Shown: piece by piece, positions 42,989 through 52,086 of the stretch | How the letters are laid out: the number at the start of each line of letters is the position of its first letter | Position numbering within the stretch: position 1 is the first letter of the stretch | Assembly: GCA_014192425.1 (NCBI GenBank) | Contig: BJHK01000009.1 | Coordinates: 1 to 64,000 of the forward strand | Direction: 5' to 3' | Length of the DNA stretch: 64,000 nucleotides | Origin: Planctomycetia bacterium | Lineage (GTDB): Bacteria > Planctomycetota > Planctomycetia > Pirellulales > UBA1268 | The notes under the pieces: generated by a model | Database searches by the model: none | What the model was told of the DNA's origin: nothing | The model's input: the letters and a program-made list of their open reading frames with translations, nothing else | Program-made: the position numbers and the translations under genes

Positions 42989-45697
42989 ATGAGCAGAAAT
43001 GCGCTCCATCGCCTTGGAAAAAGGACCTCCGAACGGCTGCGGCGGATCCAGCGCCGGGCGGCGGCCTGGCAGCGGACCGCCCGGCAGGCGGCGGCCGTGG
43101 CCGCGGTCTGTGCCGGCATGGCCGGCATGCCGCGGATCGGGGAGGCCCAGACCGGGCAGATGTCCATGGTCCCAGCAGGAGGCGTCCTCAACCGGGCGGC
43201 GGCAGGTTTCCAGCAGCTCAACCAGAACGGCCCCGGCTTCTTCTACTACGGCCTCAACGCCGCCGATCGCGGCCTCGGCTACAACGGCTCGTACATGACG
43301 CTCGGCGGCTACATCCCCTACTCCGAGGACGACCTCGGGGGCCTGTGGGCGGCCGACCTGCGCAGCCACCTCTCCGTCAACGGCGGCTTCTTCTCGAACG
43401 TCGGTCTGGTCCGCAAGCAGTTCCTCGGCGGCAGCCTTCTCGGCGTCGGCGTGTTCTGGGACTTCGACGGCGACGAGAACCAGTACCAGGCGTTCGGCAC
43501 CTGCGGCACCGAATACGGCCAGTTCGGCCACTCCTACAACCAGATCGGCGTCAGCGGCGAGTGGCTCACCGACTTCGGCAACCTTCGCTCCAACGGCTAC
43601 ATGCCGGTCGGCACGACGGCCTACACGGCCGGTGCCCCGGGCACGCCCTTCTATCAGAACTATGTGATGTGCCAGTACGGTCTCGACGCCGCCCTGACGG
43701 GTGCCGACCTCGAAGTCGGTGCCTACATCCCCGGTCTCTCCGACTGGGCGGGCATGATCAGCGTCGGCGGCTATGCCCTGGGCAACGCCCGCTACAACTG
43801 GTGGCAGGGGCCGCAGACGGGGAAGGACGTCGTCCCCTGGTTCGGCGGCGTCTACACCCGGCTCGACATGACGTTCGCGAACAACTGGGACTTCTCCCTG
43901 CAGGGCAACAACGACAGCTACTTCGACTGGACGGGCTTCGCCCGGCTCACCTACCGGATGGGGGGCAGCCGGCGCCGGAACGTGCCCGACCAGATGGAGC
44001 AGCCGATGATGCGCAACGAGCACATCGTCCGCGCCCACCAGACGCCGATCATGGCCGTCAATCCCCAGACCGGCACGCCGTACCGGGTGATCCATGTCGA
44101 CAACGCCGCCCCGACGGGAGGCAGCGGCGCGGTGGAGAGCCCGCTGACGACGCTCGCCGCCGCCAGCGCGGCCGCCACGAATCCCTACGACATCGTCTTC
44201 GTCCACCGCGGCCTGAGCCGGACGAGCACGCCCTACGGCGGCTCGTTCGTGTTCGGGAACGAAAACCAGTACCTCGTCGGCGACGGCCTCGGCTTCATGC
44301 TGCAGACGGCCTGTTGCGGTCCGATCGCCCTCACCACGGGCGCGGGCCTCACGCCGCTGCTGAGCAATCCGGCCGGGGACAGCGTGACGATCGCGGGTCC
44401 GCTCGCCGCCGGCGCCACCATCGCCGGCATCGACATCCTCGGATCGCGGACCGGCATCTACGCCACCGGGCCGCTGACGAGCGGCATCGGCCGGGGGCTG
44501 ACCGTCCAGAACGTGTCGATCACCGGCAATGGCACCACGGCGAGCCAGGAGGGCGTCTTCCTCGACAAGGCCTCCGGCAAGGCGACGTTCTCGGAGACGG
44601 CGATCGCAAACATGACGACCGCTGGCTTCGCCATCGAGGGTGCGGCGGCCGGCCCGCTCGACGTCGACTACCAGGGCTCGATCACCAGCGACACGAAACT
44701 CAACGGCGGCGCAGTAGCCCCGATCGTCTACATCGCCGACACGCAAGGAGGCACGATCAACCTCGCCACCGGTGGCGGCGCCGCGGGGGCCACCGTGCCC
44801 AACCAGATCAGCGACACCGGCGGCTCCGGCATCCAGATCGTCAACAATGCCGCGGCCACGACCATCGCCATCGGCAACGTGTCGCTCACCGACAACGTGC
44901 AGACGGCGATCGCCGTCGTGGACGACCAGGCGACCACGTCGATCACGGCCGACTCCGGCAGCGGCATCGTCAAGCGGACCAACGGCGCCGCGATCTCGGT
45001 CCTCGGTGGCAGCCCGAACCTCAGCTACACGGGCCCGATCACCAACGGCCTGCCCACGAGCGGGGCCACATCGTCCTACCTGCTCTCAGTGGCCGACACC
45101 ACCGGTGGCAGCGTGACGCTTACCGCCCCGGGCACGCCGTTCATCGATACCGGCAACGGCATCAGCATCAACAACGCCGCCGGCGACGTGACGCTGGCCG
45201 GTGCGGGAGCGAAGATCACGAGCGTCGGCGGACAGGGCATCCTCATCGACGGGGCCGGCTCGACCGGCAACTACCTGTTCAGCAACGCGACGATCCTCGG
45301 AGCCACGAGCGCCGGCGTGCTGATCAACGGCGCCCCGGGCTCGACGGAATTTCAGAACCTGACGGTCAACCTCTCGTCCGCCACCGCAGTCGGCTTTCAG
45401 GCGAGCGGCGCCGGCGACATCACCGCCGTCGTCGGTTCCAACTCCATCACCACCGCCTCCTCCTCGCAGCCGGCCGTGAGGATCACCGGCAGCGGACCGA
45501 TCGACATGAGCTTCACGACGATCACCTCGGCCAACACGGCGACCACGGCGACCACTCCGGCGACCCCGACGGCGCTGATGTTCAACACCAGCCCGGGGAC
45601 GTTCAACGTCACCAGCAAGTTCACGGTCGGCGGCGCTGCCGGTTCGACCGCCAACGTCACGAACGCCGGCGGCACGACGGTCAACCTGCCTCCGTGA
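42989..45697 (+). CDS. Inverse-autotransporter-like surface protein
   Basis: 902 residues from the ATG at 42989. The 54-residue N-terminus is a long, very basic signal peptide (RRAAAWQRTARQAAAVAAVC, cut after GEAQ), like the extended signals of autotransporters. Residues about 85-335 form a beta-barrel-like domain with the intimin/invasin flavour: VGLVRKQFLGGSLLGVGVFW, then DFDGD, YNQIGVSGEWLTDFGNLRSN, and GYMPVGTTAYT. The last barrel strand reads DWTGFARLTYRMGG. The rest (about 345-902) is a Gly/Thr/Ala/Asn-rich parallel beta-helix passenger. Barrel-first order defines inverse autotransporters. A LysM domain before the barrel is not visible. Confidence 0.7.
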   Translation: MSRNALHRLGKRTSERLRRIQRRAAAWQRTARQAAAVAAVCAGMAGMPRIGEAQTGQMSMVPAGGVLNRAAAGFQQLNQNGPGFFYYGLNAADRGLGYNGSYMTLGGYIPYSEDDLGGLWAADLRSHLSVNGGFFSNVGLVRKQFLGGSLLGVGVFWDFDGDENQYQAFGTCGTEYGQFGHSYNQIGVSGEWLTDFGNLRSNGYMPVGTTAYTAGAPGTPFYQNYVMCQYGLDAALTGADLEVGAYIPGLSDWAGMISVGGYALGNARYNWWQGPQTGKDVVPWFGGVYTRLDMTFANNWDFSLQGNNDSYFDWTGFARLTYRMGGSRRRNVPDQMEQPMMRNEHIVRAHQTPIMAVNPQTGTPYRVIHVDNAAPTGGSGAVESPLTTLAAASAAATNPYDIVFVHRGLSRTSTPYGGSFVFGNENQYLVGDGLGFMLQTACCGPIALTTGAGLTPLLSNPAGDSVTIAGPLAAGATIAGIDILGSRTGIYATGPLTSGIGRGLTVQNVSITGNGTTASQEGVFLDKASGKATFSETAIANMTTAGFAIEGAAAGPLDVDYQGSITSDTKLNGGAVAPIVYIADTQGGTINLATGGGAAGATVPNQISDTGGSGIQIVNNAAATTIAIGNVSLTDNVQTAIAVVDDQATTSITADSGSGIVKRTNGAAISVLGGSPNLSYTGPITNGLPTSGATSSYLLSVADTTGGSVTLTAPGTPFIDTGNGISINNAAGDVTLAGAGAKITSVGGQGILIDGAGSTGNYLFSNATILGATSAGVLINGAPGSTEFQNLTVNLSSATAVGFQASGAGDITAVVGSNSITTASSSQPAVRITGSGPIDMSFTTITSANTATTATTPATPTALMFNTSPGTFNVTSKFTVGGAAGSTANVTNAGGTTVNLPP

Positions 45698-45711
45698 CCC
45701 GGGGCTTCTCC

Positions 45712-45727
45712 GGCTCACACGTGAGCC
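45712..45727. terminator. Hairpin between convergent surface-protein genes
   Basis: GGCTCAC (45712-45718) and GTGAGCC (45721-45727) form perfect 7-bp arms around two bases, 14 bases past the autotransporter-like stop. No T-run follows on either strand. It is a possible terminator. Confidence 0.4.
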
Positions 45728-45801
45728 TCCCTCCCCACCACCGTCCTGCCGAGCATTGGATCGGCCGCTCGGTTCCGTCAGACGCCCTCGGTGACTGCCG
45801 G

Positions 45802-48800
45802 TCAACGACGCCGCGGCGGCAGCGGCGGCACACCCCGCCTGCCCGTGGTTCCCGTGCCACCGCTCCCCGAGCCGCCGGTCGGCGTGCCCGAATGCTGGTT
45901 GCCCTCGGCGTCGATGAGCGTGGACGCGTTCGGCTCGTAGCGGTTGCCGAGCCCCGCGTAGACCACCTCCACCGCCGGCAGGCCGTGCCGCAGGCCGATA
46001 TTGCCCTTGCCGTTGCGGCGCCCGGTGCTCGTGTCGGTGGGTGTGACGCCGAGATAGTTGCCGCGGATCGTCTGCCGATTCGCGATCGTCTCCGCCGCGG
46101 AACGGGCCCCGGACGTCTCGGCCACGATGCCGAACCCGCCGTTGCCCACGATCACGTTGCTCGCGGCGGACCGCGTCGTCGTGCCGCCGATGATATGCGT
46201 CCCGGCGGTGATGCGGATGCCATCGAACGTGTTGTTGCTGACCGTCGTGTTGGTGACCGTTGTCATGCCGTTGGCCAGCAGGATGCCGGTGAGGTTGTTC
46301 TGCACGACGTTGCGGGCCGGCGCGCCGAACCCGATGGCCGTCACCCCGGTGGCCGTCAGCGGCAGTGACAGCGTGATGGTCACGATGCCGGACGGGCTGA
46401 CCGACACGCTCCGGACCCGGGCCCCGGAGGGAATGCCCGACGACGCCCCGCCGGTGACGAGCTGGCCGAGGTAGACCTGGTCGGCTGACACGGCCGCCGG
46501 CAGCACCAGGGTCGCCGTGTTGGCCGTGGTGGACACGAAGTTTCCGAAGTTCACCTGTCCCGACGCCGTCACCGTGCCGCCGCTGATCGTGACCGTCGTC
46601 ACGCCCGTCGTCGCATTGGTCGCCACATCCGCGATGGTCGCGGCCGGCAGGCCCGCCGCAGCAGTGATTCCGGCGGCTCGAACACCGAGGCCGACGAACA
46701 GGTTTGCGGCCGTCGTCCGGTAGCTGGCGGGCAGCGTGAACGATGTCGCCGAGACCCGCGTCGCCGTCACCGGCGCCAGGGCCGCCGTGGGCGCGACCGG
46801 CATCGCGCCGATCAGGTTCCGCCCCGGGCCACTGGTATCCACCTCGACGCCCACGTTGTTGTCGCGATCGCCCGTGCCGATCGTGTTGCCGATGAGCATC
46901 GCTCCCTGTGCCGTCCCCTCGACCCGGACGCCGGCCCGCGTGCTGGCCGTGATCGTGTTGCCGGAGACGGTGGTCCCGGCCGAGCCCCCCGACACCCGCA
47001 CGCCGTAGGCGTTGGTCACCCGGACGCCGCGTTCCGTGGTGCCGAGCGTCAGCCCGTTGACCAGCACCGACGCGGCGTCGGTCACCTGCACAGCGGCCCC
47101 CTTGGTGAAGCCGCTGACGGTCATGTTGGCGATGGACGCCGAACCGGCGCCGGCCCCGAGGAACTCGAAGCCGTTGACGACGGTGCTCGCCGTCACGGCG
47201 TTGCCCACCCGCGTGCTGGTGATCGTCGAGCCATCGACCGTGATCCGCGGCCGGCTGACGGCCGGGCTGCCCGGCGGATCGTAGGCCAGGTTGCCGTCGA
47301 TCGCGAACGACTTCGTGACCGCCGGCAGCTGCTCCGTAAGCCGGATCGGCGTCAGCACCTGCGACGAGAAGGTGAAGTCCATCACCTGCGCCGGGTTCAG
47401 CGGCGAGGATGACGTGTCGTTGACCTGCCGCAGGCGGAGCATCTTGCCCAGCGACCCGGCGGCACCGTTCGTGCCGGCGGCCGTGGACACCACGAACGTA
47501 GCGTTGTCCCGGCTGTCGTCCGAGCCGATGTTGGTGACGACGGGGGTCTCCGTGACGGTGATGTCCGCGCGGGTGAAGGGCACCGCCGTTGTGGCGGCGT
47601 AGGTCAGTTGGAACACCTTGCCGGCAGCGGTGCCGTCGGTGACGCGCACGAACGTGTTGGATGGCAGCTCGGCCGCCGTGTCGGAGTCGCCTGTCCGCGT
47701 CAACACCCAGCGCCGCGTGCCGCTGCCGAGGCTCGTGATCGCGTAGACGCCATTTGCCGCCGCATTCGCGGCACCGCTCCGGCTGACAAGCAGCCGGTCG
47801 CCGACACGCAGGTTCGTCAGGCCGGCGAGGGCGAGCGGGCCGTTGGCAGAGGCCGTGAGGGTGCTCGCCACCACGCCCGGGCTGCCGGCGGCGTACGTGG
47901 ACGCGGGCAGCGTCGTGACCAGACCGCGCACCGCCCGGCCCCCGTCCCCGGCGATCGGGGCGTCGAGCACGAACAGGTCGCCGCGGCTCGCCCCTCCGGC
48001 CGAGCGGATTTGCACGTTCCCTGCCGCCTGCATCGAGACGGCGCGACCGAGACGCAGCGCGTCGGCATTGCCGACGATGATCGTCGAGGGGGCGTTGTTG
48101 GTGATGTCGATGCTGCCGTTGGGCGCGTTGACGTCGATCCGCGTCACGTCCACCAGGCTGCCCCGCAGGGCGGCCACGCTCCCGCCGGCACCGGGATCGA
48201 CGCCCCGGGCCCGGACGGACACCAGGCCACCGGCCCGCACGGAATCGAGCTCGAGATCGGTCATCTCGTCGATCGACATGCTGCCACCGACCCGCGCCGT
48301 CAGCGTGTCGACCGCCGTCTGCAGGTAGAACTGCGGATTCACCGGCTGGAGTGCCTGATTGCCGACGTTGCCGTCGGCATCGATCGCCAGCCTCTTGCCA
48401 CGCACCCGGGCCGCGCCGCTGATGCCGGCGGGCGTGGAGCCGTTTCGCTGCACGAGGCTCACGTTATTGACCGCCGCTACGGCCCCGCCGAGCGTCATAC
48501 CGCCGCCGGTGGCTGTGAGCACGATGTCGTCGCGGGTCGGATCGTCGGCCGCCGCGGTGACCCGCAGCGAGTTCTGCACCGCAACCTCGCTTCCCGTGAC
48601 GCTGATTTGGCCGACCGTCGTCGAGACCGGCGCCGACACGGTGAACTTGCTGCCCGCGCCCAGCAGGACATCGCCGGCCGTGGCCAGCGCGGCCGTGAAG
48701 GTCATGTCCGTCGTGGCATACAGATCGATCGGGAGGCTGGAGGCCGCGACGGCCTCGATGGCGATGCTGTCCTGCTCCCTGACCTTCAGGTCATACGGGA

Positions 48801-51627
48801 ACGGATCGCTCCGCGTGACGCCGGCACCGGTCGCCGCCCGGACGCGGAGCGAGTCGATCGCGGTCGCGAGGTTGATCTCGTTGAAGGCCGCACCTCCGGC
48901 CGCGGGCGTCGGCGTGTCGTTGGCGAGCGTGATCGCCACGGTGTTGCCGCGGAGCAGGCCGGAGTCGGCCCCCGACGTGGGCGACGTCGTGGTGAACGCG
49001 AAGGGGGCGAGATTGATGGCGGAGGCACGGGACTGGAACAGGAACGACTGGGACTTCGCCCAGACTGTGCCCTCCACGACCACGTCCGCCTGCTCGGCCT
49101 GCACGAAGACCGAGTCGGCGCTGGCCGCGGCGGCAAACTTGCCCGCCAGGGAGCCAGACGGCGAAATGAGCAGGCCCCCCCGCTCGATGTCTGTGCCCAA
49201 TTCCTCGCCGATGCGAATGTCGAACACGTTGGCCGCGACCGAGGCGTCAAAACGGACGGTCTCGGCCTGCGCCACCGGGATCGGAGCCATGATCCGGACC
49301 TCGGGAGCGACCAGGTAGCCGGACCCCGAGTCGGTCACGTCGATCCCGATCACCCGTCCCTCGGAATCGAGAATCGCCTCTGCCACTGCCTGCGTCCCGC
49401 CACTGTCACGCGGCGGCGGTTGGATCCAGACACGCGGCGCCACCGCGTACCCGTAGCCGCCGTCGGCCAGGACGATCGAGCCGGTTCCCAGGGCGAGACC
49501 GTCGCCGGTGAGCGTAACGGGACCGATCAGGGCCGCCGTCGGTGCCACGGGCGCGGCGATGGTCACGGCCGGCCGGCCCGTGTAGCCGAACCCGCCGTGG
49601 GTGACGTTGAATCCCGTCAGCCGGCCGGCGGCATCGACGATCGCCTCCGCCTCGGCCTGCGGTTTGGCTATGGTCGCCACGGGGTCTGTCGGCGTGGCCG
49701 CGTAGCCAACGCCGCCGTCGATGATCGTGACTCCGATGACCCGCCCCTGGGTGTCGAGCACGGCGACGGCCGTCGCCGTGCGGACACCGGGTGCGGCAGG
49801 AGGGGCGGTGATCGTGATGATGGGCTGCGCCGACGTGAACGGAGCCACGCCGTCATACCCACGACCGGGGTTGACGATCGCAATCGCCGTCACCCGGCCG
49901 AACGTCGGGCTGCCCACCGTGCGATCGACCGTCACGGTGCCCAGCAGCGCGTTGACCTCGCCGTTCGGTCCGGCGATCGTCACGGTCGGCGGCTCGTCCG
50001 GGTCGTAGCCCACGCCCTGCAGGCCGGACGGTGAGAAGACGCTCACCACGTTCCCCGCATTGTTGATCGCCGCCGACGCGAGCGCGGTGCGAAGCGTGGG
50101 CGTGCGGTTGACCGCGCTGGCCCCGATGTCGATCCGGTCGTTCGATGACACCTTGGCGGCGAGATTCACGTTCGTCGCTCGCAACGTGACATCGGCGCCG
50201 GCGAGGGCCGGATCGACGACGATCGGACTGTCCACGTTGATCGTCGAACCGGGCGTCAGCAGGTCGATGTCAACCTGCCGCGTGATGTCCTGCCCGGCGA
50301 ACACCGTGACACTCCGGGCATCCTGGCCCTGCACGTAGACCCCATAACTCGCGTCGAGCGACACGAATCCCGGTTCTTGCTCGACGAACGCGCTGTTCAG
50401 GGCCGTGGTTGAACTCGCGAAGTACAGCGAGATCGCGCCGTCGCGGGGATCGAATGAGCCGTACGCCAACTGCGGCCGCAGGCCGCCGGTCCGCAAGACG
50501 TATTCTTCGCGCAGCTGCACGTCGGCGTCCGTCCGACCGCCGGAGAAAACCAGCCTGTTGCCCCCGAACGCATCGATGCGGAACGGATAGACTCCGCCTT
50601 CGAGCCGCAGCGATCCCGACAGCGTGCCGGGTATGACACCGAGACTGCCGGCGCCGGTCGCCTGCGGCAGCGTGAACTTCGTGGGCTGCAGTATGTTGGC
50701 GACCCGCAGTGCGCGCGTGGATGGCAGGATCCCATACTCGATCTTGGGCAACGCGCCCTGCGTGCCATCTTCGCTCGTCTCGTCGTCGTACGTGTACGTG
50801 ACCCGCGCCAGCACCGGGTTCGAGGAGAACGGGGACACCAGCGGAGCAGAGGGGTCCGCCAGGCCGACGATCGGCGGCATCCGCCACGTGACCTCGAACC
50901 GGGATCTGCCGAACGTCGAGGCCGGCTCGCGGAAATTGATCGCTTCGGGATAGATGTAATTGCCCGGCAGACTGCCGCCCGGGCCCGGCACTCCCGGGCC
51001 GGTGAGCAGCCGCGGGTTGGCCAGCGCCGTCCCGCCGTCGAATGTCCAGCGGGTCGTCACGCCGTCGGCCTGCCTGTACTCGAGAATCCCCTCGACGATA
51101 TCCACCACGTCATCCTGCTCGATGACATACCGGGTGGTGACCTGCCCCCGATCGAAGGGGTTGAAGGCGTAGACGGGGCCATTGTCCTGCGTGATGCCGA
51201 TCTCCGTGCGTCGCTCGCCGTTGGTGACGTAGACGTTCTGCAGCGCGTTGATGCTGCTCACGGTGCCCGCACCGACGAACCCGCCGTTGTCGGCGTAGAG
51301 CAGCGACTGGGGTACCGTCGCCACCTGCTGAAGAAAGAGGTCGTCATTGCTGTCGGCGATGACGACCGCCCATCCTTGGACCGCACCCGTCGGAACCCGG
51401 CCGATGAGCGGATCGACGAGCGTGGCGGTGAACGGTTGCTGGGCGAACGCATCGACAGCGAGCGCGATCCGCGACTCGAGCGACTCGGGGGCGAAACCCG
51501 CCGGGCAGGACGACCGCCGCCCGGTGCGGCCCCGCCGCCGACGTGACCGCCCGGAGCCGACGGCCCCGCCTGTCGTGGACCGGTTCAAGCCGCCGATTCC
51601 GAAGATGGATCTGTTTCGTGGACTCAT
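45802..51627 (-). CDS. Giant beta-helix surface protein with LESR-type N-terminal motif
   Basis: 1941 residues. The N-terminus is basic (RSRRRRGRTGRRSSCPAGFA) and leads into PESLESRIALAVD, matching the LEPR-type motif of planctomycete giant exported proteins. Residues about 60-480 form a first globular region. About 540-790 hold repeated units with G-x-G-Y...P-x-V-x-I-x-x-P (for example GYGYAVAPRVWIQPP and GSGYLVAPEVRIMAP), at least five copies. About 800-1200 carry beta-helix rungs. Towards the C-terminus come filamentous or polymorphic-membrane-protein-like rungs (GNTITASTRAGVRVEGTAQG). A role in adhesion or cell-wall structure is inferred. It converges on the inverse autotransporter gene. 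Confidence 0.8.
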   Translation of the reverse strand: MSPRNRSIFGIGGLNRSTTGGAVGSGRSRRRRGRTGRRSSCPAGFAPESLESRIALAVDAFAQQPFTATLVDPLIGRVPTGAVQGWAVVIADSNDDLFLQQVATVPQSLLYADNGGFVGAGTVSSINALQNVYVTNGERRTEIGITQDNGPVYAFNPFDRGQVTTRYVIEQDDVVDIVEGILEYRQADGVTTRWTFDGGTALANPRLLTGPGVPGPGGSLPGNYIYPEAINFREPASTFGRSRFEVTWRMPPIVGLADPSAPLVSPFSSNPVLARVTYTYDDETSEDGTQGALPKIEYGILPSTRALRVANILQPTKFTLPQATGAGSLGVIPGTLSGSLRLEGGVYPFRIDAFGGNRLVFSGGRTDADVQLREEYVLRTGGLRPQLAYGSFDPRDGAISLYFASSTTALNSAFVEQEPGFVSLDASYGVYVQGQDARSVTVFAGQDITRQVDIDLLTPGSTINVDSPIVVDPALAGADVTLRATNVNLAAKVSSNDRIDIGASAVNRTPTLRTALASAAINNAGNVVSVFSPSGLQGVGYDPDEPPTVTIAGPNGEVNALLGTVTVDRTVGSPTFGRVTAIAIVNPGRGYDGVAPFTSAQPIITITAPPAAPGVRTATAVAVLDTQGRVIGVTIIDGGVGYAATPTDPVATIAKPQAEAEAIVDAAGRLTGFNVTHGGFGYTGRPAVTIAAPVAPTAALIGPVTLTGDGLALGTGSIVLADGGYGYAVAPRVWIQPPPRDSGGTQAVAEAILDSEGRVIGIDVTDSGSGYLVAPEVRIMAPIPVAQAETVRFDASVAANVFDIRIGEELGTDIERGGLLISPSGSLAGKFAAAASADSVFVQAEQADVVVEGTVWAKSQSFLFQSRASAINLAPFAFTTTSPTSGADSGLLRGNTVAITLANDTPTPAAGGAAFNEINLATAIDSLRVRAATGAGVTRSDPFPYDLKVREQDSIAIEAVAASSLPIDLYATTDMTFTAALATAGDVLLGAGSKFTVSAPVSTTVGQISVTGSEVAVQNSLRVTAAADDPTRDDIVLTATGGGMTLGGAVAAVNNVSLVQRNGSTPAGISGAARVRGKRLAIDADGNVGNQALQPVNPQFYLQTAVDTLTARVGGSMSIDEMTDLELDSVRAGGLVSVRARGVDPGAGGSVAALRGSLVDVTRIDVNAPNGSIDITNNAPSTIIVGNADALRLGRAVSMQAAGNVQIRSAGGASRGDLFVLDAPIAGDGGRAVRGLVTTLPASTYAAGSPGVVASTLTASANGPLALAGLTNLRVGDRLLVSRSGAANAAANGVYAITSLGSGTRRWVLTRTGDSDTAAELPSNTFVRVTDGTAAGKVFQLTYAATTAVPFTRADITVTETPVVTNIGSDDSRDNATFVVSTAAGTNGAAGSLGKMLRLRQVNDTSSSPLNPAQVMDFTFSSQVLTPIRLTEQLPAVTKSFAIDGNLAYDPPGSPAVSRPRITVDGSTITSTRVGNAVTASTVVNGFEFLGAGAGSASIANMTVSGFTKGAAVQVTDAASVLVNGLTLGTTERGVRVTNAYGVRVSGGSAGTTVSGNTITASTRAGVRVEGTAQGAMLIGNTIGTGDRDNNVGVEVDTSGPGRNLIGAMPVAPTAALAPVTATRVSATSFTLPASYRTTAANLFVGLGVRAAGITAAAGLPAATIADVATNATTGVTTVTISGGTVTASGQVNFGNFVSTTANTATLVLPAAVSADQVYLGQLVTGGASSGIPSGARVRSVSVSPSGIVTITLSLPLTATGVTAIGFGAPARNVVQNNLTGILLANGMTTVTNTTVSNNTFDGIRITAGTHIIGGTTTRSAASNVIVGNGGFGIVAETSGARSAAETIANRQTIRGNYLGVTPTDTSTGRRNGKGNIGLRHGLPAVEVVYAGLGNRYEPNASTLIDAEGNQHSGTPTGGSGSGGTGTTGRRGVPPLPPRRR

Positions 51628-52086
51628 CGCTCTCGCCTCGTGGTTGTCGCCACATCAATCGTGGACAGGGAAGCCCCGTTGCCGGCCACCCCGATCGCGG
51701 GCGGGAACCGGCACGCGCACTCTCGCAACGTAGACGGGGAATACGTACCGGACAATAAATCGGTTCGAAAACGACGTGGAAATGCGGTTTCACCCGGGAA
51801 TCCGGGGTGCGCGATCTGGGGAAACCTGAAGGCGGCGACGATCGGAACGGGTCGCGGTGAACCTGCGGCCTGTCCCGGACGTATCGACGGGGTCATCCGC
51901 GGTGTCCCGGAGCGGCCCCTGGTTCCGAGAACATCGAAATCGGGCTCGGGCCAATCTGGATGCGTGACACACGAACAGCCTGCGATATCTTATTGGCGTG
52001 CCGAACAGGGCCTGCGGGCGTTCGCTCCCCCCGCTCGCCCCCATGCCTCCCCACCCTGCTCCACCCGCATCCGAGAAGGAAACCAC
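51628..52086. promoter_or_regulatory. Divergent intergenic region of two surface-protein genes
   Basis: 459 bases separate the giant surface-protein start and the metalloprotease start. An AT-rich island at 51740-51775 and another at 51985-52000 (TGCGATATCTTATTGGCG) are likely promoter zones. GAGAAGGA precedes the ATG at 52087. No gene or RNA is recognised. Confidence 0.4.

Noticed and set aside
42853-46368. 1171-residue open frame overlapping the inverse-autotransporter gene
   Set aside because: Out-of-frame reading of a repetitive Gly/Thr/Ala gene gives an Arg/His/Pro-rich shadow and runs past the real stop.
45802-51627. Plus-strand open frames inside the giant surface-protein gene
   Set aside because: The minus-strand frame is continuous for 1941 codons with consistent repeat structure. 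The plus-strand frames are fragments without motifs.
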